A stretch of DNA of 64,000 nucleotides from an uncultured bacterium (GTDB lineage Bacteria > Bacillota > Clostridia > TANB77 > CAG-508): NCBI GenBank assembly GCA_905215935.1, contig CAJMRY010000005.1:1-64000 (forward strand). The letters run 5' to 3'. The notes under the pieces were generated by a model. The model made no database searches. It was not told where the DNA came from and saw only the letters and a program-made list of their open reading frames with translations. Below, in pieces: positions 1 through 8,752 of this stretch; the first letter of the stretch is position 1, and the number at the start of each line of letters is the position of its first letter. The position numbers and the translations under genes were made by a program.

Positions 1-89
1 ACTACCGCTTTTGGTTTCTCTAAAGGTTTATTGTTTACTTTTCAATGTACTTTTTATCGCTTTTTCTTTTTATGTCAGCGACGTTTTTT
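1..89 (-). other. leader of a transcript leaving the left edge, possibly an rRNA operon leader
   Basis: Read on the minus strand, this is the start of a transcript made from the promoter at 90-118. It contains CGTCGCTGAC just after the predicted start and later ACATTGAAAAGTAAAC, which resembles the boxA-like ACTTTGAAAACTAAA-type stretch of Firmicutes rRNA leaders. No rRNA gene is inside the window, so the rRNA assignment is an inference. Confidence 0.4.
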
Positions 90-118
90 ATTGTACTATA
101 TCTTTATAAGTTTGTCAA
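90..118 (-). promoter_or_regulatory. strong sigma-A promoter facing the left edge (P2)
   Basis: The minus strand has a perfect -35 TTGACA (113-118), a 17-base spacer and a -10 TACAAT (90-95). It points out of the window. The tandem layout with 273-301 is typical of rRNA or other strongly expressed operons. Confidence 0.7.
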
Positions 119-272
119 TATATTTTTTTAATTTTTTTAAACTTTTTTGTCGATTTTCAAAAAGTGCAAAATAATAAACTAGTAATAACGTTTTCTTCAA
201 ATTGATGTACAAATTTTACTAATTTATATAAAAAAATTATATATATTTTTTTCTGATGTTTAGTACTTAATT

Positions 273-301
273 ATAATAACACGATGCTCATTCAAAGTCA
301 A
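273..301 (-). promoter_or_regulatory. second upstream sigma-A promoter facing left (P1)
   Basis: The minus strand has -35 TTGACT (296-301), a 17-base spacer and -10 TATTAT (273-278). A TATAAT also overlaps at 270-275 with longer spacing. It lies 180 bases upstream of the other promoter. The stretch 119-480 otherwise holds no convincing gene. Confidence 0.55.
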
Positions 302-483
302 TACTTTTTTTAAAGTTTTTTAATTTTTTTAAACTTTTTTTCAGTTGCTTGTTACAAATATTATATTATCACTTTTAGTTCTAAAAATCAATACTTTTTC
401 TTTGGTAATTTATACCTTTCACTATTATGTTAATATTACGTCTCTACAAGACATTTTCAATCCTTTCTTAAGCTATTATTTTA

Positions 484-718
484 TTATATTTCTACTAATA
501 TTACATCATCGCCTATGCATTTTATATTCTGCCATTGTATAACTATATCGTTATTACTAGAAAACATATTTAATATTTTGTTGTTTCCAGGAACTATTAT
601 TGATGTAATTCTTCCTGTCTCAAAATCGGCACATACATCTTGAACAAATCCGAAGTCTTTTTCCATCATTTATATTTATCACTTCTTTATGTTTAAAATC
701 TAATCCCTTCTGTCCCAT
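484..718 (-). CDS. ylmC: YlmC/YmxH family PRC-barrel-like sporulation protein, with one CGG +1 site
   Basis: The 77-residue product begins MGQKGLDFKHKEVIN, then DGKRL, then GFVQDV and ETGRITSIIVPG, the usual YlmC/YmxH pattern. The start at 718 follows GGAGGTAGAC. Read as plain triplets the frame fails after KRL. Skipping the C of CGG at 650-652 joins KRL to GFVQ, and the 235-base span then becomes exactly 78 codons. It sits downstream of sigG, as in many Clostridia. Its biochemical role is not established; the family is linked to sporulation. Confidence 0.85.
650..652 (-). other. CGG +1 site 1 (ylmC codon 23)
   Basis: Context CTT CGG A. The C is skipped and GGA is read as Gly, giving KRL-G-FVQ as in the family. 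Confidence 0.9.
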
Positions 719-751
719 GTCTACCTCCTTCATATTATATAGTATATTATA

Positions 752-784
752 AAATAAAAAAAAGTTGCCTTTTTTTAGCAACTT
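752..784 (-). terminator. intrinsic terminator after sigG
   Basis: On the minus strand AAGTTGC pairs with GCAACTT and is followed by a T-rich run. It begins one base after the sigG stop codon. Confidence 0.75.
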
Positions 785-1559
785 CTATTTATATATTCTC
801 TTTATGTGATTAATTGCACTTTTTTCAAGTCTTGATACTTGAGCCTGGGAAATTCCTATCTCTTCTGCAACTTCCATTTGTGTTCTTCCTTCAAAAAACC
901 TCTTCGAAACAATCATTTTTTCTTTATCATTTAATTTTTTCATTGCTTCAGCAATTGTTATACTTTCGACCCAATGCTCATCTGTATTTTTCTTATCACT
1001 TACTTGATCCATAATGTATAAATTTTCACTACTATCTCCATATATAGGTTCTTGAAGAGAAACTGGCTCTTGAATAGCATCTAAGCTAAAAACAATTTCT
1101 TCTTTATCTATATTTAACTCTTTAGCTATTTCTTCTATTTTGGGTTCCTTCCCGAGTTTCTTTAATTATCTTTTCTTTTACACTTAATACTTTATATGCT
1201 AAATCTCTTATAGATCTACTCACTCTAATTGGATTATTATCCCTTAAATATCTCCTTATTTCTCCTATAATCATAGGAACAGCATACGTACTAAATTGAA
1301 CATTTTGAGATAAATCAAAATTATCTATAGCTTTTATTAAACCTACACATCCAACTTGAAACAAATCATCTAAATTCTCTCCTCTTCCATAGAATCGTTT
1401 AATAACACTTAATACTAATCTCAAATTTCCATTTACAAATTCATCTCTTGCTTCTTCATCACCATTTTTTATTTTAATTAATAATTCATTTTTTTCTTTA
1501 TTTGATAGAACAGGTAGCTTAGCAGTGTTTACTGATGCAATTTCTACTTTTTTTATCAA
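785..1559 (-). CDS. sigG: RNA polymerase sigma factor SigG (forespore), with one CGG +1 site
   Basis: Sigma-70 family, 257 residues when the CGG at 1152-1154 is read with a +1 shift; B. subtilis SigG is of similar length. The N-terminus carries the SigG signature VEIASVNTAKLPVLSNKE. Region 2 contains FQVGCVGLIKAIDNFD and region 4 ends with a helix-turn-helix, EEIGISQAQVSRLEK. SigG directs late forespore transcription. Start ATG at 1559 follows AAAGGAGG, but that ribosome binding site lies inside a long hairpin (1562-1613). As triplets, the protein would end shortly after region 2, losing region 4. Confidence 0.93.
1152..1154 (-). other. CGG +1 site 2 (sigG codon 136)
   Basis: Context ACT CGG G. 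Skipping C gives T-G-KEP, which continues into the conserved region 3 and region 4 of SigG. Confidence 0.88.
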
Positions 1560-1561
1560 AT

Positions 1562-1613
1562 AAATACCTCCTTTGGTTTATAATTATTATAATTATTTCC
1601 AAAGAAGGTATTT
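1562..1613 (-). promoter_or_regulatory. hairpin sequestering the sigG ribosome binding site
   Basis: On the mRNA strand AAATACCTTCTTTGG pairs with CCAAAGGAGGTATTT, 15 pairs with one G-U, around an A/T-rich loop that can itself pair. The right arm contains the sigG Shine-Dalgarno AAGGAGG. There is no T tract, so it is more likely a translational block than a terminator. Confidence 0.75.
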
Positions 1614-1617
1614 TTAT

Positions 1618-2350
1618 TCAGCCTGTTTTACTCATTATGTCTTTTTTCATTTTTCCTATAATTTTCTTTTCTAGTCTAGAAATGTAACTTTGAGAAATGC
1701 CAAGCATATCTGCAACCTCTTTTTGAGTTTTCTCTTTTCCACTTATAAAGCCAAATCGTAGCTCCATAATATTTCTTTCTCTGTTACTTAATTTTTTTAT
1801 AGATGCCTTTAATAAGGTTTTATCCACTTCATCTTCTATTCTCCTTGATGTGACATCCGAATCAGTTCCTAAAATATCTGATAAAAGAAGTTCATTTCCA
1901 TCTCCATCCTGATTCAATGGTTCATCTATTGAAATTTCGCCTTTTATCTTATTGCTTCTCCTTAAATACATTAATATCTCATTTTCTATGCATCTAGATG
2001 CATATGTCGCTAGTTTTATCTTTTTATCAGTATTAAATGTATTTATTGCTTTCATTAATCCTATGGTACCTATTGATATTAAATCCTCTATTCCAATTCC
2101 TGTATTTTCAAACTTTTTAGCTATGTATACAACTAGTCTAAGGTTTCTTTCTACTAAAGTTTGTCTTACCGTATCATCTTTAGATGACAATTTATTTAGT
2201 AATTCTTCCTCTTCTTCCCCGAGTAAGTGGTGGTGGTAAGCTTTGACTTCCACCTATATAATAAATAGGTAAAGTTTGAATTCCATCTTTATTAACACAT
2301 TTAACATATAATGTATTAATACTAGACTTTAATATTTGAAGTAAATTCAC
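1618..2350 (-). CDS. sigE: RNA polymerase sigma factor SigE (mother cell, pro-sigma-E), with one CGG +1 site
   Basis: Mother-cell sporulation sigma factor made as an inactive precursor. The chosen GTG start (2350) follows AAAGGAGG with seven bases of spacing; an ATG at 2356 is too close. The precursor contains YYIGGSQSLPPPLTGEEEE, matching the SpoIIGA cleavage region and the start of mature sigma-E. Region 2 has ISIGTIGLMKAINTF and region 4 ends in a helix-turn-helix, ADMLGISQSYISRLEKK. The length is 243 residues when the CGG at 2219-2221 is shifted. A triplet-only reading loses the pro-sequence. The start overlaps the end of spoIIGA, so protease and substrate are translationally linked. Confidence 0.93.
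2219..2221 (-). other. CGG +1 site 3 (sigE codon 44)
   Basis: Context ACT CGG G. Skipping C joins PPPLT to GEEEE, just after the predicted SpoIIGA processing region. Confidence 0.92.
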
Positions 2351-3261
2351 TATCATTCCTCCTTTCTAGCAAATCTAATCCCACTAGTGCTGTATATTTT
2401 TCATTTTTATCAAGATGTTCATTATAAATTCCAATAATAGAATTCTGTATGAATATGTTTTCTTCTTCAAAAAAAATCGTTACTTTATCTGCTTTTATTC
2501 CGAGTAGCATTCCATTTTGCTTACCTAAAGATGAAAATGGTATCACTCTAAATTTAGGTAAGTAATATTCCAATTCATTATCTGTATCTTCATTTGAATA
2601 ATTCCCTTGTAATATTTCTTTTAGATTTCCTAGTATATTTGATGGTAATATTCCAACTAATTTATATTTTTCTACAACTATTACTGGATACCCAGAAATT
2701 GGCTCCTTAAGTAAATTTCCACTATCTATCAAAGCTTTTGCATTTGTAGTCTTCTGATTGATTTCAATACTTATTTCACAATACATATTTTTTGTAGAAA
2801 TCTTATTTTTTACTAATTTAAAAGCAATATGAGTAATTGTAAAACCCACAATTCCACCAAGCAGTGCTATTTTCAAAGGATAATTTCCTACATAAACGCC
2901 ATTTCTTATCATAATATTCTCTGGTTTTACAAAATACAAAAGTGCAAAAGCACTTCCCCCAAATACAAAAGAGATTAAATAAAACATTATTAATTCTTTA
3001 AATAACTTTTTAAAGTTATTTGGTAAATATGCAATATATACCATGATTATTGATAAACAAATCTTAACAAAGAGATTAGAATAGAGCCTTTCGTTTTGCA
3101 AATAAACGACTACTACATATATACTGCCGAAGTATACTTGAAGTAATAATTAATAATTGTTTACTTTTTACCTTCATAATATAACTAACAGCAAAAAGAA
3201 GTATATAATTCATAAAAAAGTTTTCCAAAAATATAATGTCTAAATATACAGTCAAATTCAT
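2322..3261 (-). CDS. spoIIGA: sigma-E processing peptidase SpoIIGA, with one CGG +1 site
   Basis: Membrane-embedded aspartic protease that activates pro-sigma-E at the sporulation septum. The N-terminal half is a series of hydrophobic segments, starting MNLTVYLDIIFLENFFMNY; the soluble half has the catalytic DSG in ALIDSGNLLKEP. Skipping the C of CGG at 3127-3129 joins ITSSIL to GSIYVVVVYLQNERL and gives 312 residues, the usual size. Without it the product stops after the first two membrane segments. Start ATG at 3261 follows AAGGAG. It overlaps sigE by 29 bases. Confidence 0.92.
3127..3129 (-). other. CGG +1 site 4 (spoIIGA codon 45)
   Basis: Context CTT CGG C, the only case with C as fourth base. 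Skipping gives SIL-G-SIYVVVV, a continuous membrane segment. Confidence 0.88.
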
Positions 3262-3434
3262 TACTCCTTACTAAAACAATTCTTAATAATTAATGAAACC
3301 ATACAGTGTTAGTTTTCCTGTTGCTATTTACAGTTTGATTGTGTGTATTACATAGTGTATAATTTTCAACATATTGCTTGGCAACCAATATTCTAACTCT
3401 TATACAATTAAAAATCTGTCACTTCTTGATGCAG

Positions 3435-3473
3435 AAAAAAAGAAATAATCTACAAATTAAGATTATTTCTTTT
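3435..3473 (-). terminator. terminator after ftsZ
   Basis: Minus strand AGAAATAATCT pairs with AGATTATTTCT followed by a T run. It separates ftsZ from spoIIGA and can also work on the plus strand. Confidence 0.7.
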
Positions 3474-3528
3474 CTATTATGATATTTAATTTTTGCTTTC
3501 TAGTTTTTATTCATAATTATGATATTTT

Positions 3529-4654
3529 TTATTTATTCATTCCTTTATTTTTTCTTAAGAATGATGGAATATCTAAATCATTTGATGAACTAGCTGTTTC
3601 TTGTGAAGATGGGATTGAGTTTATCTTTTTATCCCATGCTTTACTAACAATCTCTCCGACAGGAACTGTATTTCCTACTGTAGATTCTCTTTCAAAACCT
3701 GTAGCAATAACAGTTATTACTATATCTTCATCTAAAGTTTCATCTATCACAGCACCAAAGATTATATTTGCTTCTGGATCAACACTTCTTTGTATTAATT
3801 CAGCTGCTGTATTTACTTCGTGTAATCCTAAACTTGGACCACCTGTAATATTTATAATAACTCCTCTTGCACCTTCTATTGATGTTTCAAGCATTGGACT
3901 TGAAACAGCTTGTTTTGCTGCATCTTCTGCTCTATTTTCTCCTGAAGATCTTCCTACACCCATATGTGCCATACCTGTATTTAACATTATTGTTTTAACA
4001 TCAGCAAAATCTAAGTTTACAAGACCAGGAATTGCAATTAAATCTGATATACCTTGTACACCTTGTCTTAATACATCATCTGCCATTTTGAAAGCTTCAA
4101 CAATTGAAGTTTTTCTGTCTATTACTTGTAATAATTTATCATTTGGTATTACAACTAATGTATCAACTTTTCCTTTTAAACTTTCAATTCCTCTATCTGC
4201 TTGAGATAATCTTTTCTTTCCTTCAAATGTAAATGGTTTTGTAACAACTCCTATTGTTAATATGCCCATTTCTTTAGCACATGTTGCAACTATTGGTGCT
4301 GCACCTGTTCCTGTTCCTCCGTCCCATTCCAGCTGTTACAAATACCATATCTGCTCCACGAAGTGCTTCTGTAATTTCTGCTTTGCTTTCTTCTGCTGCT
4401 TGTGCACCAATATCAGGATTTGCTCCAGCTCCTAATCCTCTTGTTATTTTTTCACCAATTTGGATTTTAGATGCTGCTTTAGATAGTAATAATTGTTGTC
4501 TGTCTGTATTTATAGCAACAAATTCTACTCCTCTTATTCCTGAATCAACCATTCTGTTTACAGCATTAGTTCCTGCTCCACCAACACCTATTACTTTAAT
4601 TGTAGCAGTTCCATCTATCATGATTCCGCTCTCTTCAACGCTATCCATTATCAT
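3529..4654 (-). CDS. ftsZ: cell division GTPase FtsZ, with one CGG +1 site
   Basis: Tubulin homologue forming the Z ring. The chosen ATG (4654) is seven bases after GGAGG. The N-terminal nucleotide motif is VGGAGTNAVNRM; the GTP signature reads TAGMGGGTGTGAAPIVA only if the C of CGG at 4319-4321 is skipped. The T7 loop region (GLVNLDFADVK) and the C-terminal peptide DIPSFLRK that binds FtsA are present. Length is 374 residues. As triplets, translation runs into GRRNRNRCSTNS and stops, destroying an essential gene. It follows ftsA in the same direction. Confidence 0.96.
4319..4321 (-). other. CGG +1 site 5 (ftsZ codon 112, inside the tubulin signature)
   Basis: Context GGA CGG A. Skipping C yields GMG-G-GTGTG, the invariant FtsZ G-box. 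This is the clearest proof that glycine is inserted here and that exactly one base is passed over. Confidence 0.95.
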
Positions 4655-4828
4655 AATGTTTCCTCCTATTATATATTTTTTAAAATTAAAAACGTTTACC
4701 TTCACTTTTCTATACAAAATCACTTCATTCTATTAGTAATATTCACTTTTACTTCCACAAAACACTCAAATCCTGTGAATATTTATTTAACTGTTTAAGT
4801 ATAATTAAAAATTACCATTTTGCGTTCT

Positions 4829-6058
4829 TTATGAATAGAAAAATTCTTTAATCTTTTCAAGTATTTTCTTTAATATACTTTGTTCTGAACCAGAATCAAT
4901 ATTACTTGAGACATTTTTTGCAAAAGGTCTTGCTGCTATATATCTAACTAATGCATATGCTGTTCTATAGCTTGGTCTTATTGTACTTATTAGTCTTCCT
5001 GTTGATATCTTTACTGGTATATTTAAGATAACTTTTCCAGCAACATCGCTTTTATTAATATTACTAATTCCTTGACCTGTTAAAACAACATTATTAATTC
5101 TTGATTTAATACCTTGTGCTGTTATATCTTTATTAACTATCGAAAATATCTCTTCAATTCTTGCTTCTATTATTTCTATAAGTTCTGAACTTTTAATTAC
5201 TTTATTTTTAGATTCACCTTTGCAAGTATTTAAAATTATCTCATTATCATTATCTATAAAAGATTTCATCGCTAATCCATATTGTCTTTTTAATTTGTCT
5301 GCCTCTTCAACAGAAATATCTAACACTAATGCTATGTCATTAGTAATGTTATCTCCACCTAAAGGTACTGTATTTGTATATATAAACGAACTTCCTTCAA
5401 ATACTCCTATATCAGTATTTCCAGCACCAATATCTAGAATCATTATGTTGTCGTTTAATTCATTTATGTCTAATATAAGGTTTCTTTCTGCCAATGTTTC
5501 TGGTACTAATCCATCTATTTCTAGACCTGCTTTTCTAAATATATTGCATAATTGTCTAATATAATCTTTATCTGCTAATATTACTTGTGCTTTCATAGTA
5601 AAGTTACTACTTAAATTTCCAACTGGATCACTTACTATTTTTCCGTCCTCTAATATGAATTCATCTGCCACTATATCTATTATACTTTTTCCTTCTGGTA
5701 TATCTATGTCTTTTGCTTGCATTAATGCAGAAGATATATCTTTTACTGAAATCCCTGCATATCTATCTCTTGATTCTTTGCTTATACTGTTTTGAACAAT
5801 TGTAACATATTTTCCAGGTATAGTTACATAAGACGAATTTATTTTAAGTCCTGACTCCATCTCTGCATCTTTTATAGCATTTTCTATTGCCATTACTACT
5901 GCATCTTCATCTACTATTTTCCCTTTTTTTATAGCGCTACATTTGTGACTAGTACTGCAAATTATTTCGATTTGATTGAAGTTATTGACTTCTCCCACAA
6001 CAAGACTAACTTTAGATGTACCTATATCAATACCAACTATTATATCACCTATAGCCAA
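4829..6058 (-). CDS. ftsA: cell division protein FtsA
   Basis: Actin-like ATPase that tethers FtsZ to the membrane. It has the phosphate-1 motif VGIDIGTSKV, phosphate-2 ILDIGAGNTDIGVF, and ends in an amphipathic helix rich in K, I, F (ILKKILEKIKEFFYS). I prefer the TTG start at 6058, eight bases after GGAGG, because the ATG at 6073 contains that GGAGG and has no site of its own. It has a promoter immediately upstream and is followed by ftsZ. No in-phase CGG. Confidence 0.93.
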   Translation of the reverse strand: MAIGDIIVGIDIGTSKVSLVVGEVNNFNQIEIICSTSHKCSAIKKGKIVDEDAVVMAIENAIKDAEMESGLKINSSYVTIPGKYVTIVQNSISKESRDRYAGISVKDISSALMQAKDIDIPEGKSIIDIVADEFILEDGKIVSDPVGNLSSNFTMKAQVILADKDYIRQLCNIFRKAGLEIDGLVPETLAERNLILDINELNDNIMILDIGAGNTDIGVFEGSSFIYTNTVPLGGDNITNDIALVLDISVEEADKLKRQYGLAMKSFIDNDNEIILNTCKGESKNKVIKSSELIEIIEARIEEIFSIVNKDITAQGIKSRINNVVLTGQGISNINKSDVAGKVILNIPVKISTGRLISTIRPSYRTAYALVRYIAARPFAKNVSSNIDSGSEQSILKKILEKIKEFFYS

Positions 6059-6100
6059 AGTTAACTCCTCCATTTTTTACCGCATTTTAATTCTAGCCTA

Positions 6101-6129
6101 AGAATATTATATTTCTCCAAAAATGTCAA
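6101..6129 (-). promoter_or_regulatory. promoter for ftsA-ftsZ
   Basis: Minus strand -35 TTGACA (6124-6129), 17-base spacer, -10 TATTCT (6101-6106). Repeated GTTAC motifs lie just upstream (6130-6185). Confidence 0.6.
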
Positions 6130-6242
6130 TAGAATCTGTTATATTTTTGTAATATTTTCGTAACAGTTTTGTAACAATGTCGTTTCTTGTAAGTTATTGA
6201 CACTTTCTATATAATTTTGTCTTTATATTCTTAGCACATTTT

Positions 6243-6629
6243 TTAAACTTTATCAATACTTTTTTTCTTACTTTTTTTATTTTCTTTCTTTTCTGTCAAT
6301 TTTTCTATATAATATCTTCTTATAAAACCTAAATTATTAAACATTCTACTAACAAATACAAAAATAGCTGCAAGATAAATATCTACATTCAATTTTTCGC
6401 CTAAATATGTTAAAATAATAGCTAAAATTGCATTACCGAAAAAACCTGAAACAAATATTTTCATATCAAAATTCTTTTTAATTATTGATGTTATTCCTCC
6501 AAAAACAGTATCTAATGCTGCCATAATAGCAATAGCTAAATATCCTGAATATGTGTATGGAATTGTAGGAGCATACATTCCTATTATTGCGCCTAATATA
6601 CATCCAATAACAATTGCTATAATAATCAT
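6243..6629 (-). CDS. sbp: small basic protein (Sbp, DUF1290 family)
   Basis: A 128-residue membrane protein with about three hydrophobic segments, the conserved GxYAPTIPYTYSGYLAIAI stretch and a strongly basic tail. Sbp genes occur between DUF881 genes and ftsA/ftsZ in many Firmicutes. Their exact role in division or envelope assembly is unclear. It starts one base after the stop of the last DUF881 gene. Confidence 0.85.
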   Translation of the reverse strand: MIIIAIVIGCILGAIIGMYAPTIPYTYSGYLAIAIMAALDTVFGGITSIIKKNFDMKIFVSGFFGNAILAIILTYLGEKLNVDIYLAAIFVFVSRMFNNLGFIRRYYIEKLTEKKENKKSKKKSIDKV

Positions 6630-6630
6630 C

Positions 6631-7341
6631 TTACTCTTCTCCTTCTTTTATATATTTTAAATTAACCTCTTGGTTTGTCTTATCTATAGTCACATTTTTT
6701 TGTTTCTCTACTTTTATATCTATATCATATTGATTAGTATAATAATCTATAAATCCGTTTTTGGCATTTAATGTACTATATAAGTATGTTTGATTTCCTA
6801 TTGCCTTTATTTCATATGGAGACGAAACTCTTTGCCCATTAATCAGAATTAAATCATTTGTAGCTCCTGTAACGTCTGTCATGGGAAGTATTCTTATACC
6901 ATTAATAGATATTGCTTCCGCTCCTGCATATTTTATTTCATTAATTATTTCTGATAAATCTGTTGCAAGAATTTTAGCATTTTCCTTATCTGTTAGTGTT
7001 ACTATAATTCCTTCTCCTCTTACTGTCTTTTTTCCCAATAATACATTGGTTTGTTCTAATTCTTTTTCAACTAAATCTGATGAATCTTCACTTTTTTCAA
7101 TTTGGTCTTCATATTCTAATATCTTTTGATTTATAGATTCTAGTGTCTCACTAATCTTTTCATATTTACTTTTCCATGTTGATATTTCTTTTCTTAGCTC
7201 TGTCTCCCTTGTAACTGATTCAGTTTCAAAGTCAGTTTCCTCTACTGCTTTAGCTCTCATTAATATGACAGAAACTAGTATAACACACATAAGAAATATA
7301 ACAATACATATGGTAATATTCGCCTTTTTCAATCCATTCAC
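6631..7341 (-). CDS. DUF881 family protein, copy 4 (type A)
   Basis: 236 residues: N-terminal membrane anchor, coiled coil about residues 45-100, then the DUF881 domain with GEGIIVTLTD, AEAISINGIRIL and SSPYEIKAIGNQ. The protein is expected outside the membrane. It overlaps the preceding gene by four bases (ATGA), so they are co-translated. Closest in the window to the copy at 8054-8740. Family members sit in division clusters; function unknown. Confidence 0.85.
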   Translation of the reverse strand: MNGLKKANITICIVIFLMCVILVSVILMRAKAVEETDFETESVTRETELRKEISTWKSKYEKISETLESINQKILEYEDQIEKSEDSSDLVEKELEQTNVLLGKKTVRGEGIIVTLTDKENAKILATDLSEIINEIKYAGAEAISINGIRILPMTDVTGATNDLILINGQRVSSPYEIKAIGNQTYLYSTLNAKNGFIDYYTNQYDIDIKVEKQKNVTIDKTNQEVNLKYIKEGEE

Positions 7342-8030
7342 CTCTTATGTAATATTTTTAAATGTTCATAATTAATTAAACCATTATATTTTTGTATTTG
7401 TATATTAGTAGATTTTACAACTTCTGCTTTTATACCATTACTATTTAACAATTCTATATATCCACCTGGTCTAACTAAAGCACCATGTAATAATCTTGTA
7501 TCTCCTATAGCCTTTATAACAAAAGGTGATTCTATCTTTTCCATGTTTACCTTAATTACATTTCCTTCACAAGAAATAACAGAATTCCATATTAATCTTT
7601 GATTATTTATACTTATACTTTCAGCACCAGCATTTTTAAGTTCATTTATAATGTTATCCAAATAATCTTTTGTACTTTCATCTAAATGTTTTGCTAAAAT
7701 ATTAACTGTAACACCTTCTCCATTTACATCAGTTACCCCTAAAATAGTATTATACTTTTTTATACTTTGTTCTTTCTCCTTAAAATTTTCGTCATTTTTT
7801 GTTGCTTTTTGTCTGATTTTTTCCAATTTTTTTTCTGTTTTTTCTAAATTACTTGAACTAGTATCATACCTATCTTTCCATTTTAGAACCTCATCTCTTA
7901 AATTATCATCTGCAATTACTTTTAACACTGGAGAATTTATACCCTCTATTGTTCTAATTTGAACTAATATTGCTGCCACTATTGTAAGGCACATTATAGC
8001 TAATATTATTACAATTCTTCTTTTTGACAT
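7338..8030 (-). CDS. DUF881 family protein, copy 3 (type B)
   Basis: 230 residues with an N-terminal anchor, a basic coiled coil (about 45-95) and a DUF881 domain with GEGVTVNI, AESISINNQRL and SPFVIKAIGD. It resembles the copy at 8753-9472 more than its immediate neighbours, so the four genes look like a duplicated A/B pair. Confidence 0.85.
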   Translation of the reverse strand: MSKRRIVIILAIMCLTIVAAILVQIRTIEGINSPVLKVIADDNLRDEVLKWKDRYDTSSSNLEKTEKKLEKIRQKATKNDENFKEKEQSIKKYNTILGVTDVNGEGVTVNILAKHLDESTKDYLDNIINELKNAGAESISINNQRLIWNSVISCEGNVIKVNMEKIESPFVIKAIGDTRLLHGALVRPGGYIELLNSNGIKAEVVKSTNIQIQKYNGLINYEHLKILHKR

Positions 8031-8053
8031 ATAAATTAAACTCCTCCAATCTG

Positions 8054-8740
8054 TTAATCATTACTATATTTAATCTGTAAATTACCATTATATTTATCTA
8101 TTTTTATATTATTTTGAAGTTCCATTTTCAAATTAATACCACTATCTGTGTAAGTTTGAATATATCCGTCTTTAGAGTTAAGAGTACTTGATATAAAATC
8201 TTGATTTCCAATACATTTTACAATATATGGTGATGATAATTTCTGTCCCTCTATTTGAATTATATAATTTACATCAACTATGTCTGTCATATTTACAATT
8301 CTAATTCCATTTATAGAAATAGCCTCTCCTCCTGCATATTTTAGCTCATTTACTAAATTTAATAAAGTTACTGCTGTTACCTCTCTATCATCACTATCTT
8401 CTAATGTAATAATAACTCCATTTCCTTCTACATCTGTTATTCCAATTAATTTTTCAAGCTCATTTAATTCTTTATCTAACACTTTAACTGTTTCATCACT
8501 ATTTTGTAAAATTGATTCATATTCATCTATTGTCTGACTACGACTTCTAAGTTTTTGATCTATTTCATTATACCTATTTTGCCAAAGCAATATTTCACTT
8601 TTAAGTTCATCTTCATTCATATTCTTTATATCTGTTAAATTAGTCTGCTTAGCTGTTTTAAACTGCATAAACATAACACATGTTAAAATAATACACATAA
8701 AAAGTATCGTTATACTAACTATTATTTTATCCCTTTTCAA
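8054..8740 (-). CDS. DUF881 family protein, copy 2 (type A)
   Basis: 228 residues: membrane anchor, coiled coil, DUF881 domain with GNGVIITLED, GEAISINGIRIV and SSPYIVKCIGNQ. Pairs with copy 4. No in-phase CGG. Confidence 0.85.
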   Translation of the reverse strand: MKRDKIIVSITILFMCIILTCVMFMQFKTAKQTNLTDIKNMNEDELKSEILLWQNRYNEIDQKLRSRSQTIDEYESILQNSDETVKVLDKELNELEKLIGITDVEGNGVIITLEDSDDREVTAVTLLNLVNELKYAGGEAISINGIRIVNMTDIVDVNYIIQIEGQKLSSPYIVKCIGNQDFISSTLNSKDGYIQTYTDSGINLKMELQNNIKIDKYNGNLQIKYSND

Positions 8741-8752
8741 ACTAATTCACCT

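Noticed and set aside
3479..4204. Long plus-strand ORF opposite ftsZ, and similar long antisense ORFs opposite murA and tuf
   Set aside because: These are mirror frames of conserved genes with no start signals and low-complexity hydrophobic products.
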